DNA of 43,302 nucleotides. It comes from CAZVWQ01 sp964631275 (GTDB lineage Bacteria > Patescibacteriota > JACMRA01). Every line of letters begins with the position of its first letter. The stretch's first letter is position 1. The DNA is taken from the NCBI GenBank assembly GCA_964631275.1, contig CAZVWQ010000011.1:1-43302 (forward strand), in the 5' to 3' direction. Below are positions 1 to 7,601 of this stretch, in pieces. Both the position numbers and the translations under genes were made by a program. The notes under the pieces were generated by a model. It was not told where the DNA came from. It did no database searches and saw only the letters and a program-made list of their open reading frames with translations.

Positions 1-62
1 ACTTTTTTATTTATGATTAAAAATAGTTTTTATGTCAGACACAATTTTTGTAGGGGTTTCAA

Positions 63-178
63 TGTAACTCAATTCAGCTTAAATAAATGTATATTTTTAA
101 ATCTTAAAAGACTGTAAAATACCTTTGAAATCAAATTAAACTTAGGTTTGATGTTAAATTTGGTTATAGCTGGGTATA
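63..178 (+). repeat. Family D repeat, copy D1
   Basis: About 115 bp. It shares the order of motifs seen in the D copies at 17235 and 18067: an ACTCAATTC-like start, a T-rich block followed by AATCTTAAAAG, then AAATTTGGTTAT and a terminal GGGTATA. It is diverged and the left end is approximate. Confidence 0.55.
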
Positions 179-197
179 GGAGTAAACGACATGAAAT

Positions 198-545
198 TTA
201 TAAATCTTTAGCAAAATAAGCGGTTATAATATAATTAGCAAAAATATCTTTTTGTAAAATTTCAAATTTTTCTTCATTTAAATACTTAAACTCTACTATA
301 AAATAACAGTTTTCGCAAGGAATTAAAACTAAAAGATCAAAATAAAAATTATTCTCTTTAGGGTTTTTGTTTGCAACAGCTTTTTCTAAATATTCTTTTC
401 TAATAGGAATATAGTTATTAGAGTTTGCATACCTTTCTGCATTTGTATATAAATCATAAATTACAGTTTGTATAGCTAGTAAACTTGTCTCTCTGAGAGA
501 TTCTATTTTATTTAGAAGTTCTCTGCTATTTTTAAAAAAATCCAT
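198..545 (-). CDS. Hypothetical protein, possible PD-(D/E)XK nuclease-fold fragment
   Basis: A 115-residue protein with no confident assignment. Residues 67-90 form two predicted beta strands carrying FDLLVLIP and then YFIVEFKY. This places D70 and E85-x-K87 in the spacing typical of the PD-(D/E)XK superfamily core, where a D on one strand is followed by E/D-x-K on the next. The N-terminal 60 residues look helical. The protein is shorter than most nucleases of this fold, and no upstream glutamate motif or DNA-binding domain is obvious, so it may be a minimal or decayed member. It stands alone: repeats flank both sides, and the next gene on the same strand starts about 1 kb upstream. I am sure it is an open frame with a plausible composition, but not of the function. 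Confidence 0.5.
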   Translation of the reverse strand: MDFFKNSRELLNKIESLRETSLLAIQTVIYDLYTNAERYANSNNYIPIRKEYLEKAVANKNPKENNFYFDLLVLIPCENCYFIVEFKYLNEEKFEILQKDIFANYIITAYFAKDL

Positions 546-554
546 AGAGTTGTA

Positions 555-786
555 ATAAAATTATTAACTAATCGGTGAGTTTTTTGACTATATTTTCTTT
601 ATTTAATAAAGTTAAAACCTTTTGTTATACTCACTACAAAGCAAATTTCAGTTTTTTTGGAATTTAAGCTTTTAGTTTTAGCTAAGCTGAAACAAACATT
701 AAAAAGAAACGTTTAAAATTCAAAAAGTCCTACTTTGAATTGATTTAGGTATAAATTATAATTTAGTTAGTGCATGAATATATAAT
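555..786 (+). repeat. Family B repeat, copy B1, split by a family C element
   Basis: The left part (555-627) matches other B copies: TTAACTAATCGGTGAG, a T-rich block, then TTAAAACC. The right part (754-786) carries AATTATAATTTAGTTAG and a terminal TATATAA. Joining 627 to 754 restores the B consensus across the junction. The 124 bp between them is the C1 element flanked by TA on both sides. Confidence 0.75.
628..751 (+). mobile_element. Family C element C1, MITE-like, inserted in B1
   Basis: A 124 bp element starting TACTCACTACAAAGC and ending GATTTAGGTA. It is flanked by TA at 626-627 and TA at 752-753. Removing it with one TA restores repeat B1. It contains no coding capacity. The TA duplication is the signature of IS630/Tc1-mariner-type transposition; the assignment to that mechanism is inference. 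Confidence 0.7.
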
Positions 787-940
787 AGTAGAAGTTGATT
801 TGGGTATAAAAAATATTTTATTAAGATGTACATCTAGAAATTCAAGAAACCTTTCTTTAAGCTTGTTTGAATGTGGGTTTAGAGGTTTGTTGTTTTATTT
901 TAGAGAAAATATTTTAGAGAAAATCACTATATTGTGGTTT

Positions 941-1636
941 TTAAAAAAAATCTTCGACTTTCTTTGCTATATCGTCTGTTAGCGGTTTTTTATCTTCAGT
1001 GTGTAATGAAAACTCTTCTAGGGAATCTAGTTCTGAGGTTTTAGCCTCTATTTTTTGGTTGCTATTGTTAATTTTTTCTTCTTCAGATCCTTTAACTACG
1101 CTAATAAAAGCTCCCCATACTGGGGTGGTGTTTTGAGGTATGTATACTGCAACTTGGTCACCTGTTTTTAAGTCTAAATTCTTAATTGCATAGGTGGCAC
1201 TAGCTTTTAGAATTTTTACAGGATTGGGAAAATCATCAACTAAAACCACGTAGTTATCTCCTTCAATAGCAAAAGTACCTGTTACTCTTTTTCTTGGAGC
1301 TGGTTGTATTAATTTAAATATTTCTCGGTTGGTGGTTAGTATCCACTTCATTCTGTCACCAATAATTAGTTGTGTTTTGCTGGCATAATTTTGGGGAACA
1401 GGATATGTTTGAGTGTTATCTCCAACCATGTTTTCTCCATCAAAATAACCTTCAACAACTTCCAAGGCGTCGTTTTCGTCGTTACTTTTTAACCCTGGTG
1501 TTTTGTTTAGTTGGTCGAAGTCAAACTTATGACCTTTTTCTTCAAAAGTTTGTTTAATTATTGTTTTGGCGTTTTTTAGGTTGGTTTCAGCTACTTCTAT
1601 TAAGCTCAAAATCGTCTCAATTTTTTTTGGTGACAT
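941..1636 (-). CDS. Conserved hypothetical protein of the candidate phyla type
   Basis: A 231-residue cytoplasmic-looking protein. Residues 1-35 are a helical N-terminus. Residues 58-100 contain VVEGYFDGENM and YPVPQNYASKTQL, a block I recognise (from memory, not a search) as recurrent in Patescibacteria proteins of unknown function. Residues 110-185 are beta-rich and contain the pattern GDQVAVYIP, suggesting a small beta-barrel or OB-like fold. The C-terminal 45 residues are acidic, low-complexity and probably disordered. No catalytic motif is visible. It is followed downstream by repeats and preceded at 72 nt by the lysozyme-like gene on the same strand, so the two may be co-transcribed. 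The function is unknown; I do not propose one. Confidence 0.75.
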   Translation of the reverse strand: MSPKKIETILSLIEVAETNLKNAKTIIKQTFEEKGHKFDFDQLNKTPGLKSNDENDALEVVEGYFDGENMVGDNTQTYPVPQNYASKTQLIIGDRMKWILTTNREIFKLIQPAPRKRVTGTFAIEGDNYVVLVDDFPNPVKILKASATYAIKNLDLKTGDQVAVYIPQNTTPVWGAFISVVKGSEEEKINNSNQKIEAKTSELDSLEEFSLHTEDKKPLTDDIAKKVEDFF

Positions 1637-1708
1637 GTAGATTTTTGTTTTTTATATTTGTTGAATATTTTATGTTTTGTGTTTTTGTGTCAAGCTTTTA
1701 CGGTGTTT

Positions 1709-2695
1709 TTAACGAACTTCCTCGTTGATAGTTTTTTTCGGTAAGTATTCGTTTCCTAGGTTAAATTTATTATTAAAATCATTCTCTAGGCCTCCAAGAT
1801 CTTTCATTACTTTCCAGATACTATCACTGATGTGTGGTGTATATATATAGAGAGAACAGGTCATGCCGTTTTCGTAGGTTACAGGTTGGCCACTTAAAGT
1901 TACAGTCTTACCTACTTCGTGAGAACCTTGCCAATTAGTAAATGTATAAGGTGCTCCGGCATCACAAGTTTTTTCTCTGATTCTTAGTAGTCTAATTGCG
2001 TAGTATACTTGTCTAAAAAACCCTTTATAAAATCTCCAGTTTGGGTTTTCATCCCAGCAACTTTTATCTCTACTGCTTTCAAAGCAATAATAACCTGTTG
2101 CTCTTTCCAATCTAAAGTTTAATTTTTGAATAGAACTAGGTTTGCTAAAACCGCAAGCAGGGTTGGTGTCAGCATCTGGTTTTGCACAAGCTCCATAGAC
2201 TAATCCTGATTCTTTTTGAATTAAAGCTAAAACAAAAGCTGGGTTTATTGGGTTAAGGGAGTTATTATAACATATTGAGTTTAAATTTTTACCATCAAAG
2301 GTGTTAGTTCCACAACTATTAGAGAACCCAGTTCTGGACATCTTCCAGATAAACTCTGAGGCTGGTATAAGTCTATTCATATCTGAACCAATTGCTATTG
2401 TGGGTAAATAGCTAGAATCTTTAACATTAGGAAAAACTTCTTGGTTCTTAAGAATCCTATCATCAGGTTCAAAGTTTATTTTAACTTGATAGTTGGCTAA
2501 GATACTGTTTTCTTTTTCTAGGAATTTTTGTATCTTATCTACAGTATTAAACCTATCTGGTAAAGAGTAAAGTTGTTGTTGTGTGAAAATCTTATTTTTA
2601 TTAAATTGAAAAGAACTATCCACAAGTACGGGTGTTGAAAAGTTAATAATCAACAAGCCGGTTAATATTAAATGTATGAAAAAATTCTTAAACAT
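1709..2695 (-). CDS. Secreted lysozyme-like / peptidoglycan hydrolase domain protein
   Basis: A 328-residue protein with a hydrophobic N-terminal signal (residues 4-25, ending near PVLVDSS), so it is probably exported or anchored. The region from 150 onward begins NPAFVLALIQKESGLV, where E162 occupies the position of the catalytic glutamate in lysozyme-like transglycosylase folds. It then has a cysteine-containing stretch (ATGYYCFESS) and ends with SLYIYTPHI, a combination I know from cell-wall hydrolase-like proteins of Actinobacteria and candidate phyla. Several cysteines (C128, C142, C170 and others) suggest disulfides outside the cell. Its likely role is peptidoglycan remodelling or attack. 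It is alone on its strand, with a plausible promoter at 2786-2814. The exact substrate is not known. Confidence 0.65.
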   Translation of the reverse strand: MFKNFFIHLILTGLLIINFSTPVLVDSSFQFNKNKIFTQQQLYSLPDRFNTVDKIQKFLEKENSILANYQVKINFEPDDRILKNQEVFPNVKDSSYLPTIAIGSDMNRLIPASEFIWKMSRTGFSNSCGTNTFDGKNLNSICYNNSLNPINPAFVLALIQKESGLVYGACAKPDADTNPACGFSKPSSIQKLNFRLERATGYYCFESSRDKSCWDENPNWRFYKGFFRQVYYAIRLLRIREKTCDAGAPYTFTNWQGSHEVGKTVTLSGQPVTYENGMTCSLYIYTPHISDSIWKVMKDLGGLENDFNNKFNLGNEYLPKKTINEEVR

Positions 2696-2785
2696 AAAAA
2701 TCCATAAGTTATAAACAGTTTTCAGGTTTTGTTTTTCTTTTTAAGACTAGGTTTAAAACTAATCAACAAGAAAGTAACACACTTA

Positions 2786-2814
2786 TTATTATCTTTTTTT
2801 TAAAATAAAGTCAA
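2786..2814 (-). promoter_or_regulatory. Candidate sigma-70-type promoter for the lysozyme-like gene
   Basis: On the minus strand a TTGACT box (2814-2809) is followed after 17 nt by TAATAA (2791-2786), about 90 nt upstream of the start codon at 2695. The rest of the 2696-3032 gap is AT-rich, with no gene and no copy of the named repeat families that I can recognise. Confidence 0.4.
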
Positions 2815-3032
2815 GTTATTAATATTAATAGTTTAAATAAAGAATACCAAGCGGTTTATATATTTACAAATTATCTCACATTAGGTTAGGTAAGATTATT
2901 TCAAACTTAGAGTGAACTTGTTTTTTTAGCGAGTAGAGGTTGGTCTTGGTTTGGGTGTTTAAAATTTAAAAATCTTAACTAGTTTAATTTAAATATAGCT
3001 TTGCTAGTCATATTTGGAAAATCCTTAGAGGT

Positions 3033-4289
3033 TTATTGTTTAACCTTATTCAATGGTAAAAAGGTATCACTTCTCCCTTGCTTAGATATATTTAATAAAA
3101 TACCTGCTATTGCTAAATTAACAACCATAGCCGTACCACCTTTAGAAACATACGGTAAAGGAATACCTGTTAGAGGTGTAATTCCTGTTATTCCTGTAAT
3201 ATTAAGCAAAGCCTGCAAGACTATCCAAACTGTTATACCCGTGGCTAAAACCCTACCTTCTAGATTTGGAGCTTCTCTAGCTATTTTAATACCTCTCCAT
3301 AAAAAAATTAAATACAAAGACAAAAACAAAACAGTTACCACAAAACCCATCTCTTCAGCAATAATAGCAATAATAGCGTCTGTACTTTCTTCATATAAGA
3401 TTCCAACTTGCCTTTTATATTCACTTTCACCATAACCAACACCTAGCAAACCACCATTACTTATAGCCACTTGAACACCTCTTATTTGATCTGTAGCTAC
3501 ACTCCTAGTAGGATCTATCACAGCTAGAACCCTATTCAATCTATAACCCTCAGAAACTGTTAAAAGCATAAATACAAAAAAAGCCACTACCGCTACAATA
3601 GAAATCAGTTTAAGATCAACCTTAGCAACCCATAAAGCAGATAAAAATGTTATAAAAATCAAAACCACAGTCCCAAGATCTGGTTGTATAAGTATCAAAA
3701 ACGAGGACAATAAAAGAGCGTATAAAGGTTGTTTAAGTGAGTACCAAGCACTTTCTAACTTCTCTATTTTTTTTACAGAAAAAGCTAAAAACAAAAGTAA
3801 AGCTATTTTTGTAAATTCACTAGGTTGAAAATTAGGTAAAAAAGACACACTAATCCACCTAATTGCTCCATTAGCTGCGTGAGGCCTAATTGGCAAACCT
3901 CTTAAACTATTAACTAAAGATAAGCGGAAATTATTAACCTCAGTAGGCGTTCCACCCCAGGTAGATAAAGAAATATAAACAGCAAAAAAAGCTAAAAAAC
4001 CTAATAAAAAAAAATTAATAACAATCAACAAAGGAGATAGTTTTATTAAATTATTATAATCAAATTGAGATAAAAAAAAAGCTACAACAGAACCAAAGAC
4101 TATACCTAGTAAAAGTTGTTTAGAAAATTCTTGGAAATAAACCTCCCTAGATGGTGCAGTTAAAGAACTAGCAAAAAAAGTTAACCCCAAAACCACAAGC
4201 AAAAAAAGCGTAGAAATTAAAACCCAATCATAACCATTAACATTTATTTTAACCCTACTAAATCTATTATTTCTAGTATTTTTACTCAT
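3033..4289 (-). CDS. ftsW: FtsW/RodA/SpoVE (SEDS) family peptidoglycan glycosyltransferase
   Basis: A 418-residue polytopic membrane protein with about ten hydrophobic segments after a basic N-terminus. The C-terminal signature GITPLTGIPLPYVSKGG, followed by a hydrophobic LAIAGILL segment, is the hallmark of SEDS proteins, which polymerise lipid II into glycan strands with a partner class b penicillin-binding protein. The loop QPDLGTVVLIF near the middle is also a family hallmark. I favour FtsW over RodA because of the overall form and the murB neighbour, but the two cannot be separated firmly by eye. It starts 24 nt after infC on the same strand, so it is the last gene of the tRNA-Thr/murB/infC run. 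The 340 nt after it have no gene. Confidence 0.85.
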   Translation of the reverse strand: MSKNTRNNRFSRVKINVNGYDWVLISTLFLLVVLGLTFFASSLTAPSREVYFQEFSKQLLLGIVFGSVVAFFLSQFDYNNLIKLSPLLIVINFFLLGFLAFFAVYISLSTWGGTPTEVNNFRLSLVNSLRGLPIRPHAANGAIRWISVSFLPNFQPSEFTKIALLLFLAFSVKKIEKLESAWYSLKQPLYALLLSSFLILIQPDLGTVVLIFITFLSALWVAKVDLKLISIVAVVAFFVFMLLTVSEGYRLNRVLAVIDPTRSVATDQIRGVQVAISNGGLLGVGYGESEYKRQVGILYEESTDAIIAIIAEEMGFVVTVLFLSLYLIFLWRGIKIAREAPNLEGRVLATGITVWIVLQALLNITGITGITPLTGIPLPYVSKGGTAMVVNLAIAGILLNISKQGRSDTFLPLNKVKQ

Positions 4290-4313
4290 ATATAGACTAA
4301 AAGTTTAGTTTAA

Positions 4314-4889
4314 CTACCCTTCTAAAACCACCTCTGATTTTTGTTTAATTTTATTATCTAGTTGCACGGTAGCAAAAAAACTATCATTGGTTTTTTTTAC
4401 TTCAGAAACCATTAAAACAGGTGACTCTAAAGATTTTAACAAATTATCCATAACTTCTCCAGCTACCTCAGGGTGGGCTTTTTCCCTACCTTTCATCTGA
4501 ACTTGAAGTTTTACCTGATGACCTTTTTCTAAGAATTGATCAGCTTTTTTTGCCTGAACAGCAAGGTCGTGAGGACCTATCCTTACCGATACCCTAACTG
4601 TTTTTAATTTTTTTTCTTTAGTCTTATTAACACCTGATTTAGACTGAGCATATTTTAGCTTACTCCAATCCATTATTTTAGCAATTGGAGGTTCAGCTTT
4701 TGGGTTTATTTTAACCAAATCTAAACCTTTTTCTCCAGCTATAACCAAAGCTTTTCTAGTTTCTAGTATTCCTAAGTTAACACCAACTTCATCAATAACT
4801 TGTAATTTATGATCTCTAATTCTACGATTAACATCATAAGAGACTATTGTATTTCTGGTTGGTTTTTTTCGGCGTCTGTAGTTTGTCAT
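4314..4889 (-). CDS. infC: Translation initiation factor IF-3
   Basis: IF-3 binds the 30S subunit, checks the start codon and prevents early 50S joining. With the ATG at 4889 the protein has 191 residues and begins MTNYRRRKK. The N-domain has the usual VNRRIRD block, then GVNLGILETRKAL and DLVKINPKAEPPIAKIMD. The C-domain has IRVS-type strands (VSVRIGPHDLAVQAKKA) and GHQVKLQVQMKGRE. The frame is open to a TTG at 4916, which would add nine residues without family similarity, so I chose 4889. No Shine-Dalgarno is visible at either start. It lies between murB (68 nt upstream) and the SEDS gene (24 nt downstream). The rpmI and rplT genes that often follow infC are not here. Confidence 0.93.
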   Translation of the reverse strand: MTNYRRRKKPTRNTIVSYDVNRRIRDHKLQVIDEVGVNLGILETRKALVIAGEKGLDLVKINPKAEPPIAKIMDWSKLKYAQSKSGVNKTKEKKLKTVRVSVRIGPHDLAVQAKKADQFLEKGHQVKLQVQMKGREKAHPEVAGEVMDNLLKSLESPVLMVSEVKKTNDSFFATVQLDNKIKQKSEVVLEG

Positions 4890-4957
4890 TTCTAAAAAAC
4901 TTAAAGCCAAAAACAATAGCTGTCAAACTAAAATAACAACTTATACACAACCTTTAC

Positions 4958-6130
4958 TTAGGTTTTAAATCCTAAAAAATTAATTTCAGGTTTTAATTCT
5001 AACCCATAAAGCTCTCTTGCTTTAATCTGAATCTCTCTAATTAAAAACAAAACCTCAGAAGCCGTACCACCACCATTGTTAATAATAAAATTAGCATGTT
5101 TATCAGAAATTTGCACTCCACCCTTCACTTCACCTCTCATCCCTAAAAGCTTATCAATCACATAACCAACACTAGGAGTAGGTAAACTTAGTCTTTGCTG
5201 ATCTTCAGGAGTAAGTGCTTGAAAAACTGATCCACAACTATTTTTTGGTTGTAACCTTTTACGATTAGCCCACTCTTTTGCTGTAAACCTAGCTTTTTCT
5301 AAAGTCTCCTGTGAGGACTTAAAAAGACTTAAAACCAAATCCAAAACCACAACTTGGTTGTTTTCTCGTCTTAAGAAACTCTGATCATAGCCAAACTCAA
5401 AATAATCAAAACCCACATCCGCTAAATAATACAAACTGTTTTTTTCTAAAATTTTATTTTCCCCTAAGTTGTTTAAACTACTAACCTTAGAAACAGCCTC
5501 TACATCAGAAACAGGAATTAAAACCCTAGCTTTTAAAAAATACTCACTAAAATGATGAGTTCCTCCATGAATATTGTTATACAAACTACCACCCAAACTA
5601 CCTGGAATCCCAGCAAACCACTGCAAACCAGTTAGTTTGTTTTTAAGAGACCAGGCAATTGCATAAGGTAAAAAGACCCCGCTATCAAATTTAACTTTTA
5701 ACCTATGTCCAGATTCTTCAAAGTCTAAGTCAGTAAAACTATAAAAACTTTTATCACCTGTTTCTGAATGCCTAGGTGGTACATATGGGGATTCCCAGCT
5801 ATACTCTTGTACATCATTAATAAAAACTTTTTTTTCTAAATCAGCCGTATCTAAAAAAACTATTCTTCTAGAAAAATTAATAATAACTACCCCACGAAGA
5901 CCTTCATCAGAAATTAAGATATTCGACCCCTTACCTAAAATCACAAAAGAAATTTCATTTTCTAAACAAAGCTTAATAACCGTTTTTAGTTCTTTAGAGT
6001 TCTTGGGTTTAACTAAAAAATCAGCTGGCCCACCAATATTCCATGTAGTGTATTTTTTTATTTCTTGGTTTAATTCAAAACTTAAATTATTTAGGCTAAG
6101 TTTTTTTGCAAACTGATTTTGATTATTCAT
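4958..6130 (-). CDS. murB: UDP-N-acetylenolpyruvoylglucosamine reductase (MurB), with internal insertion
   Basis: MurB uses FAD and NADPH to reduce UDP-GlcNAc-enolpyruvate to UDP-MurNAc. From the ATG at 6130 it has 390 residues. The FAD-binding domain shows TTWNIGGPADF and ILGKGSNILISD. The central block has AGIPGSLGGSLYNNIHGG. The catalytic serine is S301 in NSCGSVFQ and the late glutamate is E382 in LKPEINFLGF. Residues about 89-143 form an extra segment between the usual strands, rich in aromatic and acidic residues; this makes the protein longer than the common 300-340 residues. The frame stays open to 6202, but those codons lie inside tRNA-Thr, so they are not used. The start lies 11 nt after the tRNA, so the tRNA and murB are probably one transcript. 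Confidence 0.92.
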   Translation of the reverse strand: MNNQNQFAKKLSLNNLSFELNQEIKKYTTWNIGGPADFLVKPKNSKELKTVIKLCLENEISFVILGKGSNILISDEGLRGVVIINFSRRIVFLDTADLEKKVFINDVQEYSWESPYVPPRHSETGDKSFYSFTDLDFEESGHRLKVKFDSGVFLPYAIAWSLKNKLTGLQWFAGIPGSLGGSLYNNIHGGTHHFSEYFLKARVLIPVSDVEAVSKVSSLNNLGENKILEKNSLYYLADVGFDYFEFGYDQSFLRRENNQVVVLDLVLSLFKSSQETLEKARFTAKEWANRKRLQPKNSCGSVFQALTPEDQQRLSLPTPSVGYVIDKLLGMRGEVKGGVQISDKHANFIINNGGGTASEVLFLIREIQIKARELYGLELKPEINFLGFKT

Positions 6131-6141
6131 ATTATCTATAA

Positions 6142-6217
6142 TGGAGCCAGATATCAGACTCGAACTGATGACCTGCGGTTTACAAAACCGATGCTCTACC
6201 AACTGAGCTAATCTGGC
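6142..6217 (-). tRNA. tRNA-Thr (anticodon TGT), CCA encoded
   Basis: A 76-nt cloverleaf. The acceptor stem is GCCAGAT/ATCTGGC with discriminator T and encoded CCA (6144-6142). The D arm is GCTC...GAGC, the anticodon loop is TTTGTAA, and the T arm is ATCAG-TTCGAGT-CTGAT. The only visible flaw is a T/C mismatch at position 27-43. A TTGACG/TATTTA promoter precedes it, and murB starts 11 nt after it. Confidence 0.93.
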
Positions 6218-6228
6218 TTACCTAGAAA

Positions 6229-6256
6229 TAAATATTAAAAACACTAAACTCGTCAA
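6229..6256 (-). promoter_or_regulatory. Candidate promoter of the tRNA-Thr/murB/infC/SEDS run
   Basis: On the minus strand TTGACG (6256-6251) is followed after 16 nt by TATTTA (6234-6229). Transcription would start near 6222, about five bases before the tRNA 5' end. Confidence 0.5.
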
Positions 6257-6647
6257 GAAAGAGTGCTTATATTAACCTTATTTCACAAAAAAATACCAAG
6301 AGACCCTTTAACAAAATAAACCCCACCTTAATAATTAATTATGATTTATTTATTTTAAATCCTAAATATCGAAAACTAACCCTAAACACTAAATAGTAGA
6401 CAGTTTAACAGATAATCAAGAACTGATCTAAACCTGGTGTTTGTAAAAAAGCAGTTTTGTTTGAGATTAGAAAATATAGACTCAGCTCTATCTCTAATAT
6501 GAAATAAATGAATATCAAATTGTGAAGCTAATATTTTTAGATTTTTTTTCTGTAAGTAGGTAGCTTCCTGTTTCTTTAGGTAGCTAATCTAACCGTTTTG
6601 CTTGATAAGCTTTACCAGCACAAACATAGTTTGGTATTATATTAATC
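6257..6647 (+). other. Intergenic stretch without a recognised gene
   Basis: About 390 nt of AT-rich sequence between the tRNA-Thr promoter and repeat E1. I see no convincing coding frame and no RNA signature. It may hold diverged repeats that I cannot align by eye. Confidence 0.4.
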
Positions 6648-6728
6648 ACGTCTCAAAACTTATTTTTAATATTGATTAATATCTATTTATGAGATTAAAG
6701 TTTTGTAAACTTGAGCCATGGGATAAGA
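6648..6728 (-). repeat. Family E repeat, copy E1
   Basis: The reverse of the E copies at 28945 and 34389. Shared blocks on the element strand are TTTACAAAACTT, ATATTAATCAATATT and a terminal AAGTTTTGAGA. It directly abuts repeat A1. Confidence 0.65.
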
Positions 6729-6842
6729 CTATTCTTTCCGTTAACCGCTACGATAATTATCTGTTAAGAATTTAGCTTAAACAAAAGATTTACCTCCTCA
6801 TGAAGAGCTAAATTTAGGGTAATAGTAAGCGGATTAGGATAA
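6729..6842 (+). repeat. Family A repeat, copy A1
   Basis: Diverged at the left end. It keeps CTGTTAAGAATTTAGCTTAA, CATGAAGAGCTAAATTTAGG and the right arm GGGTAATAGTAAGCGGATTA. It lies 36 nt beyond the ndk stop. Confidence 0.75.
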
Positions 6843-6877
6843 AAACCATACCAAAAAGAAAGCGGTGTAATAATTAT

Positions 6878-7306
6878 TTATTTTACAATTTCAGCTAAGC
6901 TAAAAAAGTGAGAAATTTCTAAAATGGCATTTTCATCTGAATCAGAACCATGCATAGTGTTGCGACCTTTAGATTCTCCAAATTTTTTGCGAATTGTACC
7001 CTCTTCAGCCTCGTCTGGATCAGTGGCCCCAATCAATTTTCTAAAATCAACCACAGCATTATCTTTTTCTAGTGTCATAACAATTACTGGAGTTTCCAGC
7101 ATAAAATCTACTAATTCCTCAAAAAACGGCCTTTCTTTATGAACTTCATAAAAACTTTCAAAAAGTTCTTTTTTAGGCTTGATTTTTTTTAAAGCAATAA
7201 TTTTAAACTCAGACTCTTCAATTATATTTATAATTTGCCCAGCATAATTCTTAGCTATAGCATCAGGTTTGATGATGGCAAAGGTTGTCTTTCCTTTTTT
7301 TAACAT
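6878..7306 (-). CDS. ndk: Nucleoside diphosphate kinase
   Basis: Ndk moves the gamma phosphate between nucleoside triphosphates and diphosphates through a phosphohistidine, balancing NTP and dNTP pools. At 142 residues it has the normal length. The conserved AIIKPDA block (K13) is at the N-terminus, and the active-site signature reads NTMHGSDSDENA with catalytic H119; the common form is NAVHGSDSxENA. RKLIGATDPDEA and GTIRKKFG, the nucleotide-binding stretch, are also present. The ATG at 7306 gives the usual family start; no Shine-Dalgarno is seen. It stands alone: family A repeat A1 follows its stop, and B2 lies in the gap before it. Confidence 0.96.
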   Translation of the reverse strand: MLKKGKTTFAIIKPDAIAKNYAGQIINIIEESEFKIIALKKIKPKKELFESFYEVHKERPFFEELVDFMLETPVIVMTLEKDNAVVDFRKLIGATDPDEAEEGTIRKKFGESKGRNTMHGSDSDENAILEISHFFSLAEIVK

Positions 7307-7385
7307 ATCTACTTATTTAGTTTAATCCAAAAAAAAGTTTTTTCTGATTTTTAGCAAGTAAGTAATATAATCAGAATACTTTTAT

Positions 7386-7493
7386 TATACTAAATTGTTA
7401 ACTAATCAGTGAGTTTTTCTGACTGTGTTTTTTTATTTAATCAAACTAAAACCTTTAGTTAAATCATAATTTAGTTAGTATTTGAGTATATAA
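7386..7493 (+). repeat. Family B repeat, copy B2
   Basis: A near-complete copy. It starts TATACTAAATTGTTAACTAA and ends AGTTAGTATTTGAGTATATA, which are imperfect inverted ends. The middle contains CAGTGAGTTTTTCTGACTG and AAACTAAAACCTTTAGTTAA. Confidence 0.85.
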
Positions 7494-7601
7494 TGTTAAA
7501 ATTTTCACAAAATTAGTTTAAAAAGCACTAGCTGTAGACTTATCTTAATTTAAAAACTCTAGATATAGTATTTGTGTAACAACTCTGAAATACGCAAAAA
7601 A

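Noticed and set aside
770..982. A 70-codon frame on the plus strand
   Set aside because: It starts in the right end of repeat B1 and runs antisense into the 941-1636 gene; its composition is not protein-like.
6131..6202. N-terminal extension of the MurB reading frame
   Set aside because: These 24 codons lie in tRNA-Thr and have no MurB similarity; the ATG at 6130 fits the family.
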